Source: an uncultured Ruminococcus sp.
GTDB lineage: Bacteria; Bacillota; Clostridia; Oscillospirales; Acutalibacteraceae
DNA length: 64,000 nucleotides
Assembly: GCA_904393835.1 (NCBI GenBank)
Contig: CAJFNC010000001.1
Coordinates: 1 to 64,000 of the forward strand
Direction: 5' to 3'
This document shows, piece after piece, positions 16,962 through 26,163 of this stretch. Position numbers and translations under genes: made by a program. Position 1 is the stretch's first letter. Every line of letters begins with the position of its first letter. The notes below the pieces were generated by a model that worked only from the letters and a program-made list of their open reading frames with translations, was not told the DNA's origin and did no database searches.

Positions 16962-18116
16962 ATGACACACGTTTTTATTGTTGATACAAAGACTTTTAAA
17001 TATCATCTTGAATATATGTTTGCAGGAACGGGTGCTTCTTGTGATGCACCATTTCTGGAGGATATCAATTACCAAAACCCAAAGAAAAAGAAAGATGGCG
17101 TACCTGCTACTTCTGAAAAAAATATTGTAGCAATGATTGCGGATATTTCACGAGTTAGACCTAATGACAAAATTGTTTTCTATCTTCAAGGAAATAATGG
17201 CAAAGGAAAGTTTTACGGCGTTTTTAAAGCTGTTGGAGAACCCTTTTACGATTCAAATAGCAATAATTATCTTTCGTTAGAAATGGGGAAAGATTTGAAT
17301 CTACGCATTAGGATCGAACCGGATGAAGTTTATGCAAATGGAGTTTCTGAACACAAAGCTTTAGACCTTTTGGATGGAATTAATCATCCAAGCGAAATGT
17401 GTTGGAGTCTTATTTACAGAAAACTCAAAGGTAATCGCGGTTGTACTATGATTACTGACTATGAAGCTGAAAAGCTAATTCAAAAAATAAGAACAGAGAA
17501 TTCAAATGCTGCTTTGGAAGGGACTTCATTTACTTATGATATAATTCAAGAGAAAATCGTTCCTATTGACGAAACTGCTCTATATGAAGGCGAAACAAAA
17601 ACGGTATCAATTAAGGACAGGTTGCTGGTTAAATATCATCGCGGGAATGCATTCGAATCACATTTACAAGCATATGTTGTTCAAAATTGTTTAGCGGAAC
17701 CATTGTGCAATCTCCTACATATTGACACTGAAAAAGCCACTTGGATCGGCAATGAAGTTTCTTGCGGTGTGGGAATGCAAAGAATTGATGTTGTTACAGT
17801 TCAGGAAGATAATCGTTCTGTAAGAATTAATATAATTGAACTAAAAGACGAAGAACCATACGATAGCATAATTACATATCAGTTGCCTTGGTATATTGAT
17901 TGGCTAAAGAATTATTGGTGTCCCTTATATACCGGCAAAGAAATAACGATTTATCCTATTGTTATAGCTAAGAAAACAAATGATAGAAGTCGAGAAAGAT
18001 TTCATAATTTATCTAATACTCTTGTATATCCAACGCAAGATGATATTTCTGTTTCTGCGGTAGAGTATATAGCGTTTGATATTGATGAAGATATTTCCTT
18101 TGAAAAAGTTTTCTAA
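16962..18116 (+). CDS. Two-domain nuclease with PUA/EVE-like N-terminus and PD-(D/E)XK core
   Basis: A 384-residue protein. The N-terminal 150 residues (VFIVDTKTFKYHLEYMFAGT, DKIVFYLQGNNGKGKFYGVF) resemble PUA/EVE-type domains that sense modified bases. The C-terminal part has a restriction-nuclease signature, RIDVVTV then INIIELKDE, with the acidic and E-x-K residues of the PD-(D/E)XK core near 285-310. It starts the cargo operon, just ahead of a D12 methyltransferase. It may be the restriction subunit for that methylase or a modification-dependent type IV nuclease. The domain calls are from pattern, so the family name stays open. Confidence 0.6.
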   Translation: MTHVFIVDTKTFKYHLEYMFAGTGASCDAPFLEDINYQNPKKKKDGVPATSEKNIVAMIADISRVRPNDKIVFYLQGNNGKGKFYGVFKAVGEPFYDSNSNNYLSLEMGKDLNLRIRIEPDEVYANGVSEHKALDLLDGINHPSEMCWSLIYRKLKGNRGCTMITDYEAEKLIQKIRTENSNAALEGTSFTYDIIQEKIVPIDETALYEGETKTVSIKDRLLVKYHRGNAFESHLQAYVVQNCLAEPLCNLLHIDTEKATWIGNEVSCGVGMQRIDVVTVQEDNRSVRINIIELKDEEPYDSIITYQLPWYIDWLKNYWCPLYTGKEITIYPIVIAKKTNDRSRERFHNLSNTLVYPTQDDISVSAVEYIAFDIDEDISFEKVF

Positions 18117-18175
18117 AAATGCTGGATATATAAAAGCAGATGTGATATAATCAAAGACGAAAGTGAAGTGAGGAC

Positions 18176-19174
18176 ATGAATTATATAGGTTCAAAGTATT
18201 CGCTTATGGACTTTCTTACTGAAACAATATCAACTGTTGCTGGAACTAACACTAACAAGGTGTTTGCTGATCTGTTTGCAGGAACGGGTGTGGTAGGAAA
18301 AACATTCAAAGAAAGGGGCTATCGAGTTTTATCAAATGATATTCAATATTACAGTTATGTAATGAATAAGCATTTGATTGAAAATGTTCCTCCCCTTGAA
18401 GTAAGAATTCTTGAACACCTTAACACCTTGAAAGGTACAGAAGGGTTTATTTATAAAAACTATTGTGCTGGTTCCGGAAGCGGAAGAAATTATTTCACCG
18501 ATGAAAATGGCAAGAAATGCGATTCAATTAGAATAGAGTTAGAACGACTTAAGAATTGCGGAGATATTGATGAAGCTCAGTACTATTATCTTCTCGCAAG
18601 TCTTATTAACTCAATTGACAAATATGCTAACACGGCATCGGTATATGGTGCATTCCTAAAACAGATTAAAAAATCGGCAGCAAAAGAATTTGAGTTAGAA
18701 CTACTCCCTATCATTGATGGCGATAAATCAAGCAAAGCATATAACGAGAATATCTCTGATCTAATCAAAACAATTGGTGGTGATATACTATACTTGGATC
18801 CGCCGTATAATGCACGACAATATTGTGCTAACTATCATGTTCTCGAAACCATAGCAAGATATGATTCACCCGAACTTAAAGGTAAAACCGGATTACGTGA
18901 TTATAGTAAGCAAAAAAGCGATTTCTGTTCACCAAGAACGGTTGTAGATGCCTTCGATGACGTAATAAGAAACGCAAACTTCGAGTACATATTCTTAAGT
19001 TACAACAATGAAGGCTTAATGCCTTTCGAAACGATTCGAGAAGTAATGCAAAGATATGGCGAATATGAAATGTTCTCGACCGACTATCGAAGGTTCAAAG
19101 CTGACACGGATGAAAATAGAAACCATAAAAGTGATAAAACCGTGGAATATCTACATTGTTTGATAAAAAAGTGA
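18176..19174 (+). CDS. D12-class adenine-specific DNA methyltransferase
   Basis: A 332-residue N6-adenine methyltransferase. Motifs are YIGSKYSL at the start (SAM pocket), DLFAGTGVVG near 31-40 (motif I) and the catalytic LDPPYNARQYC near 206. The extended DPPYNxRQY form marks the subgroup usually found in restriction-modification systems, and the element B enzyme at 30487 is a relative (DPPYNSRQYC). GTGAGG precedes the ATG. It lies between a putative restriction nuclease and an HNH endonuclease; a terminator follows, so the nuclease-methylase pair may be one unit. Confidence 0.88.
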   Translation: MNYIGSKYSLMDFLTETISTVAGTNTNKVFADLFAGTGVVGKTFKERGYRVLSNDIQYYSYVMNKHLIENVPPLEVRILEHLNTLKGTEGFIYKNYCAGSGSGRNYFTDENGKKCDSIRIELERLKNCGDIDEAQYYYLLASLINSIDKYANTASVYGAFLKQIKKSAAKEFELELLPIIDGDKSSKAYNENISDLIKTIGGDILYLDPPYNARQYCANYHVLETIARYDSPELKGKTGLRDYSKQKSDFCSPRTVVDAFDDVIRNANFEYIFLSYNNEGLMPFETIREVMQRYGEYEMFSTDYRRFKADTDENRNHKSDKTVEYLHCLIKK

Positions 19175-19202
19175 CTTCATCTTGTGAAGTCACTTTTTTT
19201 TT
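19165..19202 (+). terminator. Terminator after the D12 methyltransferase
   Basis: AAAAGTGACTTCA pairs with TGAAGTCACTTTT around a 5-base loop and runs into a stretch of T. It overlaps the last codons of the gene. Confidence 0.85.
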
Positions 19203-19242
19203 GTTATAATTATCTCATCTAAAAATTAAGGTGGGATAATTT

Positions 19243-19896
19243 ATGAACCCGTTTAAAGAAGGTAGTAACCAATATAAAGATTTTGAAACTATGTCTGATT
19301 GTAAATGGCATTGCTCCAAGTGCGAATTATTAAGTGGCCAAGCAAAGACTTGGCAAGTTTGGCGTCAGGAAAAAGGCATTCAGCTTGACCAAGACGAAAG
19401 TGGTAATTGGTATAAGATGATCTTATGCCCTAATTGCGGCATTAAAACTGTGCATAGGAAACTTAAATCGACCGAAATTGTTACTGAAAATCTTAAAGCA
19501 AGAACAGGCATTCCTGCCAAAGTTGCCAAAAGAGCAAAAGAATTGTTTGGTTGTGTGGATGAATACTCAATGAGAACTGAAGCTGCAAAGGTTTTAGAGA
19601 TTGACCATAGAACACCTCAGGTGCGTTGGACCACAAACGAAGATGATAATTCTAATTTAACTGATGAGCAAATTAAAGCTAAATTTATGCTTTTAACAAG
19701 CCCTAACAACCTCTTAAAGTCTCAAGTTTGCGAGGAATGTGTAAAAACCAACAAACGCGGTAAAGGTTATAAAGAGATTGAATTTTGGTATGTTGGTGAT
19801 GAGAATTATTCAGACGATATCGGTTGTGTCGGTTGTTTTTGGCATAATCCTTCAAAGTGGCGCAAAGAACTCAATAAGAAGATAAAGGAAAAGTAA
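19243..19896 (+). CDS. HNH-type restriction endonuclease with zinc ribbons
   Basis: A 217-residue protein built around an HNH/treble-clef nuclease: EIDHRTPQVRW near 119 supplies the histidine, NNLLKSQVCEEC the asparagine and zinc ligands, and GCVGCFWHNP the closing part. Additional Cys pairs near 20-27 and 69-72 (CPNC) suggest a second zinc ribbon. GGTGGGA precedes the ATG. It is followed after 3 bp by a DNA methyltransferase, so the two form a type II restriction-modification pair. Recognition sequence unknown. Confidence 0.75.
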   Translation: MNPFKEGSNQYKDFETMSDCKWHCSKCELLSGQAKTWQVWRQEKGIQLDQDESGNWYKMILCPNCGIKTVHRKLKSTEIVTENLKARTGIPAKVAKRAKELFGCVDEYSMRTEAAKVLEIDHRTPQVRWTTNEDDNSNLTDEQIKAKFMLLTSPNNLLKSQVCEECVKTNKRGKGYKEIEFWYVGDENYSDDIGCVGCFWHNPSKWRKELNKKIKEK

Positions 19897-19899
19897 TCT

Positions 19900-20691
19900 A
19901 TGGCTCGTTATAATGATTTGGACATGAACAACTGGAAGGAATATGAGGATATTCTTACTGATTCTCTTTGGATATTCGACAAAAGAGATAAGTCCGGTGT
20001 TCATAATGCTTCCTATCACGGCAACTTTGTTCCTCAAATTCCAAATCAACTGTTCAGAAGATACACGAAAAAAGGCGATTGGATTCTTGACCCGTTTGCC
20101 GGTGGCGGAACATCTTTAATTGAGGCGCAAAGATTAGGTAGAAATGCCATTGGAATTGAGCTTCAGGAAGATGTCGCCAAAGCAGCTCACGATTTGGTAG
20201 AGCAAGAGAAAACAAAAGATTTCAAAGGAACAATTATTGTAGGTGATAGCAGAACGGCTAATATAGAAGATCGTTTGCATCATTTCGGGATTGATAAGGT
20301 ACAGTTTGTAATCTATCATCCGCCGTACTGGGATATTATCAAGTTTAGTGACAACGAAAAAGATTTGTCGAACTGTGGCTCTCTTGAAGAATTTAATCAA
20401 TCCTTTGGTGAAGTTATAGATAACACATCAAAGTATTTAGAAAAGAACAGATATTGTGCTTGTGTCATCGGTGATAAATATGCTAACAGCGAGATTGTAC
20501 CTTTGGGATTCTATTGTATGAATTTGTTCTTGTCTCGCGGTTTTAAGTTGAAGGCTATATTGGTCAAAAATTTTGAAGATACCAAAGGCAAGTCAAATCA
20601 AAAAGCTATTTGGCGTTATCGCGCATTAGCAAGTGATTTTTATCTGTTCAAGCATGAATATATTTTTGTGTTCAAGAAAGTGAAGAAGTAA
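19900..20691 (+). CDS. DNA methyltransferase (N4-cytosine/N6-adenine class) with HPPYW motif
   Basis: A 263-residue SAM-dependent methyltransferase of the beta/N4-N6 fold. DPFAGGGTSLIEAQ near 64 is motif I, and the catalytic motif reads HPPYW near 140, where most members have S/D/N-PPY. The order (motif I before motif IV) and length fit solitary type II methylases. It starts 3 bp after the HNH endonuclease gene and protects its site. The target base cannot be told from the sequence. Confidence 0.82.
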   Translation: MARYNDLDMNNWKEYEDILTDSLWIFDKRDKSGVHNASYHGNFVPQIPNQLFRRYTKKGDWILDPFAGGGTSLIEAQRLGRNAIGIELQEDVAKAAHDLVEQEKTKDFKGTIIVGDSRTANIEDRLHHFGIDKVQFVIYHPPYWDIIKFSDNEKDLSNCGSLEEFNQSFGEVIDNTSKYLEKNRYCACVIGDKYANSEIVPLGFYCMNLFLSRGFKLKAILVKNFEDTKGKSNQKAIWRYRALASDFYLFKHEYIFVFKKVKK

Positions 20692-20734
20692 TTCATTTGC
20701 AAACAAAAATAAGTTTAAAGAAAGGAATGATTAA

Positions 20735-22009
20735 GTGGCAGTTCATATATCTAAAGTATTTGATACTTTAAGAACAAGGTTTTTACCTTTATTATCAAAA
20801 GTTGTAAAAACCATTGCTTATAAAATAATACCAAAAATCGCTATGATATTATTTTTTATCATACCATTTCTCTTTGATGTACTTCCGCTTAAAATCGCAT
20901 ATATTATATGGATTCCTTCTTTGATTGTTTTCATCATCGATAGTGTTTTGCTATATATTAAGGGGAAAAATAAGCCGGAAGAATTTAAGCCTCATGATAT
21001 TTTTATGAGGGGTATGTCTGCAGTGGCACTGTATTTCTTTATTAGTGCTTTTATAACAAACTATTATGATGTCAATTATTCTTGGTGGTGGATAAGCGCT
21101 ATTACAACTGCTATTGCAGTACCTATTACGCTTTGCAATTCGTGGAAATATGCCGAAATCAAAAATGCATATACGGTCGAGCAAAAAAAGACAACGAGAA
21201 TTAATTTAATAAAATACATTTTGTTTTATTGGTTAGCAGATGCGCTTTACATATCAATATTTTCACACTCTTTATTATGGCAATTTATTACCGGCGGTTT
21301 ATGTATGGTAATAATATTTACAAACCTTTCAAACCTTGTTATCTCAAGGAAAGTTGTAAGCAAGGTTGCAATGCTTCACGATTTTGTTGCCGGAATTGCC
21401 ATCACCATATATTTAATTTATATTATTCCTAATCCATCTCTTCAAAATATAGTTCTAATAATTGCGAGCGCATTATTTGGTGGATTGATTACACTCGTAG
21501 GTGTTGCCTGGACTATTAAAGATGGGCATAGGCGTGAAGCAGAATCAAAGCGTCTTGAAAAAATTCCTTATCTTGAAGTTGAATTTGGTAAGTGGATGTT
21601 AAAAGAAGAACGTGGCAGCGATTTGCCTGATTTATGGCTTACGATAACTCGTTCGGAAAATGATTCCTGTTCATCCTTAGGAACAAGTTTAGAGATTCAC
21701 AATATTGGTCTTGGAATGGCTACTGATTTGAAATGCAAATGGGTTTCTGGTGAAATAACCGATGATAAACTTTTACCTGTAAGCATTTTAAAATGTGATG
21801 CTTCATGTAAATTAAGTATTATAACGACAGCGAATTTACCGGAAAAAGAAACATATTGCACTGAAAGTTCGCTTATTTTTATGTATAAAGATCTTCTCGA
21901 AAATCAATATAATCAGGAATTAAACATTACATTTGAAGTGCATCGAAAATATACGACTATTATTTCATATAAAATCAACGCACCAAAACACATAAACTTG
22001 AATGATTAA
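20735..22009 (+). CDS. Multi-pass membrane protein of unknown function
   Basis: A 424-residue protein. About eight hydrophobic segments fill residues 25-265, followed by a soluble C-terminal domain of about 155 residues that looks like a beta-sandwich (LEVEFGKWMLKEE, LEIHNIGLGMATDLKCKWV). It follows the restriction-modification pair after 43 bp and starts at GTG with AAAGGA upstream. I recognise no family. Its place in a defence cargo makes a membrane effector or surface role possible, but this is position only. Confidence 0.6.
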   Translation: MAVHISKVFDTLRTRFLPLLSKVVKTIAYKIIPKIAMILFFIIPFLFDVLPLKIAYIIWIPSLIVFIIDSVLLYIKGKNKPEEFKPHDIFMRGMSAVALYFFISAFITNYYDVNYSWWWISAITTAIAVPITLCNSWKYAEIKNAYTVEQKKTTRINLIKYILFYWLADALYISIFSHSLLWQFITGGLCMVIIFTNLSNLVISRKVVSKVAMLHDFVAGIAITIYLIYIIPNPSLQNIVLIIASALFGGLITLVGVAWTIKDGHRREAESKRLEKIPYLEVEFGKWMLKEERGSDLPDLWLTITRSENDSCSSLGTSLEIHNIGLGMATDLKCKWVSGEITDDKLLPVSILKCDASCKLSIITTANLPEKETYCTESSLIFMYKDLLENQYNQELNITFEVHRKYTTIISYKINAPKHINLND

Positions 22010-22133
22010 CAAATTATCTATTGGCGGCAAGGACGAAAATCCTTGTCGCTTTAATATTTGTTATAAAAATCTCTGGACTTGTGAAAGGTGTTGTGGTATA
22101 TGTTTGTGTTGCAAAAAAGGAGGTGCAACGCAC

Positions 22134-22418
22134 ATGACAACACTTGAAGATTTATATTATGGCAACATCAGTCCGCACGAAAGGTATATTAAGCGAGGAA
22201 CGAGAGTGGATAAACTCGTCAAGCTGATATGCAAAAACGAGGAAGAACTGAATTCGGGACTCACAGAGAAGCGAAAAGAAACCTTTGAGAAGTTCAAGGA
22301 CTGCACAAGCGAACTGTCTTGTATCACCGAGCACGAGGCATTCAGTTCAGGATTTATCCTTGCCACTCGCATAATGGTGGAAGTGATGCAAGGCTTGGAG
22401 GAGGTCGAGGATATATGA
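22134..22418 (+). CDS. DUF6809 family protein (mobile-element accessory)
   Basis: A 94-residue helical protein of the small family that begins LEDLYYGNISPHERY and is common in mobilizable elements of gut Clostridia; its function is unknown. AAAAGGAGGTG lies 8 bp before ATG 22134, which is why the upstream in-frame codons are not included. Its stop overlaps the next start (ATGA). Element B has a second member at 29411 that is broken by a stop codon. Confidence 0.7.
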   Translation: MTTLEDLYYGNISPHERYIKRGTRVDKLVKLICKNEEELNSGLTEKRKETFEKFKDCTSELSCITEHEAFSSGFILATRIMVEVMQGLEEVEDI

Positions 22419-23275
22419 AGAAAATCATTATCCTTCTTCTCTGCTGTGGGGTACTCATCGGTATGGTGGGATGCGGTGGCAACACCGCACCACCGCCTAC
22501 CGAGAGTCAGCCGACAATGGTATCGGAAATGGTAATAACAGAAACACCTACTGAAACAACACCGCCTGTGGCGGCGGTAAAGCCGACAGAGAAAGAAAAA
22601 GAGCCTATCTCGATTGAGAGCGTGGATCAGGCAACCAAGCCGACTGTGACCGCCACAGAGCCTACAATAACGGCAAAGCCGAAGGATGAACCCAAGCCTA
22701 CAACATCCCAAAAACCGACAGGGTTATTGGCGGCGGAAAATACCGATAAAAACAGTTGCATCACTATAGTGGAATCGGACGATCCGCCTACGGAAGAAAT
22801 CATAATACCGCCAAAGCCGAGTGCTGATATAGTGGCACAGAAGGTCGCTGAGTACATAAATCAGTTCCGCACCGAGCAGGGTGATGGTACCGCAACGATC
22901 ATCCCCGGACTGACAGAATACTGTAAATACCGATGCACACAGCTTAAAACAAATTTTGCCCACGATACCACCGACCAACGAGCAGCCGCCGAAGCTCTAC
23001 AGTACGGCGAATATGTTGACTGGTCACTATACGGAATCGAAGGCGAAGAAAATTATTATACCGCCAATGTGCGCGAAGCCATCGGCAAAGGCAATTGGGG
23101 TGGCACCGCTGATGAGATAGCCTACTCCATAGCCAACGGTTTCAGGAACAGCAAAGGACACTGGACGTATGTCGGCAGTCCCAAGTACACGTACATGGCA
23201 GTCGGCTTAATGTATGACGGATATTATTGGTACGTCTGCGTATGCATGGACTCTGAAAATACAGACTTAAAATAA
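22415..23275 (+). CDS. Lipoprotein with CAP/SCP-like domain
   Basis: A 286-residue secreted lipoprotein. The signal peptide ends in the lipobox V-G-C (Cys near 20), followed by a Pro/Thr-rich spacer of about 120 residues and a C-terminal domain with CAP features: a helix VAEYINQFRTEQG, a buried histidine in NFAHDTT, IANGFRNSKGHWTYVGSPKY, and a final strand YYWYVCVCM. CAP lipoproteins act outside the membrane; the role here is unknown. The gene is coupled to DUF6809 by a 4-bp overlap and closes with a terminator. Confidence 0.75.
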   Translation: MKKIIILLLCCGVLIGMVGCGGNTAPPPTESQPTMVSEMVITETPTETTPPVAAVKPTEKEKEPISIESVDQATKPTVTATEPTITAKPKDEPKPTTSQKPTGLLAAENTDKNSCITIVESDDPPTEEIIIPPKPSADIVAQKVAEYINQFRTEQGDGTATIIPGLTEYCKYRCTQLKTNFAHDTTDQRAAAEALQYGEYVDWSLYGIEGEENYYTANVREAIGKGNWGGTADEIAYSIANGFRNSKGHWTYVGSPKYTYMAVGLMYDGYYWYVCVCMDSENTDLK

Positions 23276-23284
23276 GCATAAAAA

Positions 23285-23347
23285 TACCCACAGGATGCGG
23301 CGGTTCAACACGGAACTCTGCCACAACATCCGGTGGGTAATTTTTTT
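23285..23347 (+). terminator. Terminator after the CAP lipoprotein
   Basis: TACCCACAGGATG pairs with CATCCGGTGGGTA with one internal mismatch, followed by seven T. Confidence 0.7.
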
Positions 23348-23425
23348 ATTTGCCTTTGTATCCGTTTGTTTTATTCGAAACGGCCTACGGGTCGATAAAA
23401 CTATTTCTGTTCGATTGTACGGGCC

Positions 23426-24400
23426 TTAATCGTTCACCTCAATGATTTTTAATGCTTCTTCCGCTGTTAATTCGCCTTTGAGGTATTTAGTTCGTGCTTC
23501 TGCTGCAGGTTCTCGCCACTCTAAATATTTTTCAAAGGATATACCTTTCGGAAGTTGGTCAAGCGAATAATATGCGCGTTCGTATCGTTTATACATTTTG
23601 TGCTTGGTGCGGTCATAGGCTTTCAAAACCGGATCTGTATCTACAGCGTTTTTATGCATAATTGCGGGTGCGATCTCTTTGCAGGTCTTTCCGCCCTTCA
23701 TAACTCTATCGCAATACAGTGTTGGTTTTCTTGTCTTTGGAATAAAGTACTGTCCGCAACAATGACATCGGGCAACATTGGGTTCGGAGTTCAGATAGTT
23801 CATTAAAAGGAACTGGAAATAACTTTTTGTGGAACGGAAACGGTATTCCATTTCAAGAGTATTGGTAAAAGTATAGCTTTGTGCAAATGCGCCTTGAGCA
23901 AGGTTGGCATATTTATCTTCAAAATCTAAGGGAACACCATGTGACAGATCTTCCAAAACTTCTCGCAGCTGAATATAAAAGTGTACCGGCTCGGCAATTT
24001 GTTCGCAGATCGACTTTTTTGTTAGATAGACATACATCGGCGTTCCATCATCTTCTTTGGTGTGATCCAAAAGGTCAAATCGTAACAATGCGCCGAGTGC
24101 CGGGTATACCGCTTCGATATCGTAGACCAATTCGTTGGCTTCAGTTAAAAGTTCATCAAAGGTATCCAAATAGACAGTACCGTAATTTTCGGGATTGCCA
24201 TCATCTTCTGTTTTTTCTGACAGGTCTTCAATCTTAATCAAAGAATCAACATAAGTGTTGTAGTCAAGCTCGGCATACCATATCAGTTCTGCACCGATAG
24301 TCGTTTCATCAAGCACAGTCTCGCTCTTGTTCGTAACAAGGGTTCTTTTTATTTTACCGCCTTTTTGTAATGTTACATAAAGTCCCGGTGTTCTTTTCAT
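23426..24400 (-). CDS. DUF6076 family protein
   Basis: A 324-residue cytosolic protein of a family found in clostridial mobilizable elements. The C-terminal third has a zinc-binding site (RCHCCGQYFIPKTRKPTLYC, then a conserved K-T-C). The N-terminal part is acidic and helical with no motif I can name. ATG 24400 is chosen because GGAGGG lies just upstream. It is transcribed against the flanking genes. Element B encodes a relative at 40966 with the same CPIC/YC pattern, so the protein is part of the shared backbone, not cargo. Confidence 0.7.
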   Translation of the reverse strand: MKRTPGLYVTLQKGGKIKRTLVTNKSETVLDETTIGAELIWYAELDYNTYVDSLIKIEDLSEKTEDDGNPENYGTVYLDTFDELLTEANELVYDIEAVYPALGALLRFDLLDHTKEDDGTPMYVYLTKKSICEQIAEPVHFYIQLREVLEDLSHGVPLDFEDKYANLAQGAFAQSYTFTNTLEMEYRFRSTKSYFQFLLMNYLNSEPNVARCHCCGQYFIPKTRKPTLYCDRVMKGGKTCKEIAPAIMHKNAVDTDPVLKAYDRTKHKMYKRYERAYYSLDQLPKGISFEKYLEWREPAAEARTKYLKGELTAEEALKIIEVND

Positions 24401-24574
24401 TTGGCAATCCCTCCTTTGTCTTAAATTAAACTTTTGATTTTTTTGAAAGTTCACTCGTTCATTTAGAAATTGACTTTTGTTATTTACAATTATATCACAG
24501 ACAGGCGAAAAAGAAAAGCCTGTCCTTACAATTGAATGACCTACCGATAAGATATGCGGAGGTGGCCTTTGGCG

Positions 24575-24691
24575 ATGACAGCAGTTTGCGGGAACTGTGC
24601 TGAGAGAGAAAGATGCACTGCGGTGTGTTCTGAAAGGACTCGGCGAGCGAAGGATCGTCTTCAACACTACACGGTCAAGAAAAGAGCGTAG
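24575..24691 (+). CDS. 38-aa cysteine-rich small protein
   Basis: A short gene with GGAGGTGG upstream encodes MTAVCGNCAERERCTAVCSE and then 18 basic residues. Four cysteines (CxxC and CxxxC) could bind zinc. It lies ahead of the RepA-like gene, where a small DNA-binding control protein would be plausible. No homologue is recognised. Confidence 0.4.
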   Translation: MTAVCGNCAERERCTAVCSERTRRAKDRLQHYTVKKRA

Positions 24692-24910
24692 GAACAACGT
24701 CGGGTGAACAGGCTTAAATCTGCGGTGAAGCGAGGAAGGCTTATGAACTTTCTCTCATAGGCAACAGTCGCCATCTGCAGTTGTGGGTGCGCCACTCCTT
24801 TAAGTTGCTGTGCTCGCAGTGGGAACAAAAAAGTGTTCCTGCGCAATATGAATACTGCCCCCACTTTTTCGGGAGCAGTAAAAAATAAACTTATGAAAGG
24901 TGGGATGTAT

Positions 24911-25933
24911 ATGATTGTTCCAACTGAAACCCCGATACAAAAATCTACAGAAAGGAAAGAAAAAATGACAACCGAAAAAACACTATCCCTTGTTCGAATG
25001 TCGGATGTGCAGTTTCAAGAAGTCAAATGGCTTTGGAAACCGTATATCCCATTTGGAAAACTGACCATCATCCAAGGGGATCCCGGCGAAGGTAAAACAA
25101 CCTTTGCTCTACGGCTCGCCGCCGCTTGTTCTTCGGGCGTGGCTCTACCCGGTATGGAAATCGCAGAACCCTTTAACGTGATTTATCAAACCGCCGAGGA
25201 TGGACTTGGTGATACTATCAAGCCTCGCCTTATTGAAGCAGGTGCAGATGAAAGCAGAGTGATTAATATTTGTGAAGACACCGATCCTCTTTCTCTGTCG
25301 GATGAAAGAATTGAACAGGCGATCAGGCAGACCAATGCCAAGCTGATGATACTCGATCCGATTCAAGGTTATATCGGTGAGCGTATTGATATCAACCGCG
25401 CCAATGAAATTCGCACGGTTCTTAAAAAGGTTGCCGCCGTTGCCGAGCATACAGGATGTGCCATTATTATGGTCGGTCACCTTAATAAAGCACAAGGCTC
25501 AAGCAGCGCCTACCGAGGACTTGGCTCAATAGACTTTCGTGCAGCCGCAAGAAGTGTTCTGCTGGTAGGTAGGATTCGCAAAGAACCGAACGTCCGTGTT
25601 ATTGTTCACGATAAATCTTCGCTGGCACCCGAAGGTAAATCTATCGCCTTCAACCTCGGTAATGAGGATGGCTTTTATTGGCTTGACGGCTACAGTGAAA
25701 TATCCGCCGAAGAACTGCTCTGTGGTTTCTCCGCAGAAACAAAGACAGCGGTAGCGGAAGAACTGATCCGCAGTATGTTGGCTGACGGCAAAGAAGTTAC
25801 GGCAGAGGAAATATTCCGAACCGCCGCTAACAAAAACATTTCCCAGCGCACCGTAAATGAAGCCAAGAAAAACATTACCGGTATTAAAAGCCGAAAGGTT
25901 GGCAAAGGCTGGGCGTGGTCAATACCCGAATAA
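24911..25933 (+). CDS. RepA-like AAA/RecA-fold ATPase
   Basis: A 340-residue ATPase of the RepA/AAA_25 group, hexameric replicative-helicase-like enzymes on mobile elements. Walker A is QGDPGEGKTTFA near 55-66 and Walker B is KLMILDPIQGY near 144. Other family residues are VGHLNKAQGSSSAYRGLGS near 195-215. A C-terminal winged-helix-like segment (EVTAEEIFRTAANKNISQRT) follows. ATG 24911 has GGTGGG 6 bp upstream; earlier ATGs at 24893 and 24905 do not. It precedes mobC/mobA and probably drives element replication. Confidence 0.82.
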   Translation: MIVPTETPIQKSTERKEKMTTEKTLSLVRMSDVQFQEVKWLWKPYIPFGKLTIIQGDPGEGKTTFALRLAAACSSGVALPGMEIAEPFNVIYQTAEDGLGDTIKPRLIEAGADESRVINICEDTDPLSLSDERIEQAIRQTNAKLMILDPIQGYIGERIDINRANEIRTVLKKVAAVAEHTGCAIIMVGHLNKAQGSSSAYRGLGSIDFRAAARSVLLVGRIRKEPNVRVIVHDKSSLAPEGKSIAFNLGNEDGFYWLDGYSEISAEELLCGFSAETKTAVAEELIRSMLADGKEVTAEEIFRTAANKNISQRTVNEAKKNITGIKSRKVGKGWAWSIPE

Positions 25934-26163
25934 AGATTGCAACATTGCAGAGTGTCCTATCTGCATTGTTAAAAGTAGATAACAATGGGAGCCCTTTGCA
26001 TTGTTGCATTCTTCTTTTCTGCCGTATGGATTACAGCAGTAACTATCGGTAGGGCGTTTATTGCGAGTTTCGCCTTTGTGTTACGACCACCTCATCGGCG
26101 GCCGCATCAAAGGCGGTCGGGCTAAGCCCATACCCCTATAAATTTTCAGAAAGGACGGTTACA
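25934..26163 (+). other. Candidate oriT region of element A
   Basis: A 230-bp gap before mobC. GGGCTAAGCCC at 26119-26129 is a short perfect hairpin, and the same GGGCTAAGCCC core occurs at the matching place before the second mobC (44134-44146). The start of the gap has repeated GCATTGTT/GCAACATT segments able to form a hairpin. An origin of transfer is inferred from position and shared structure. Confidence 0.45.
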
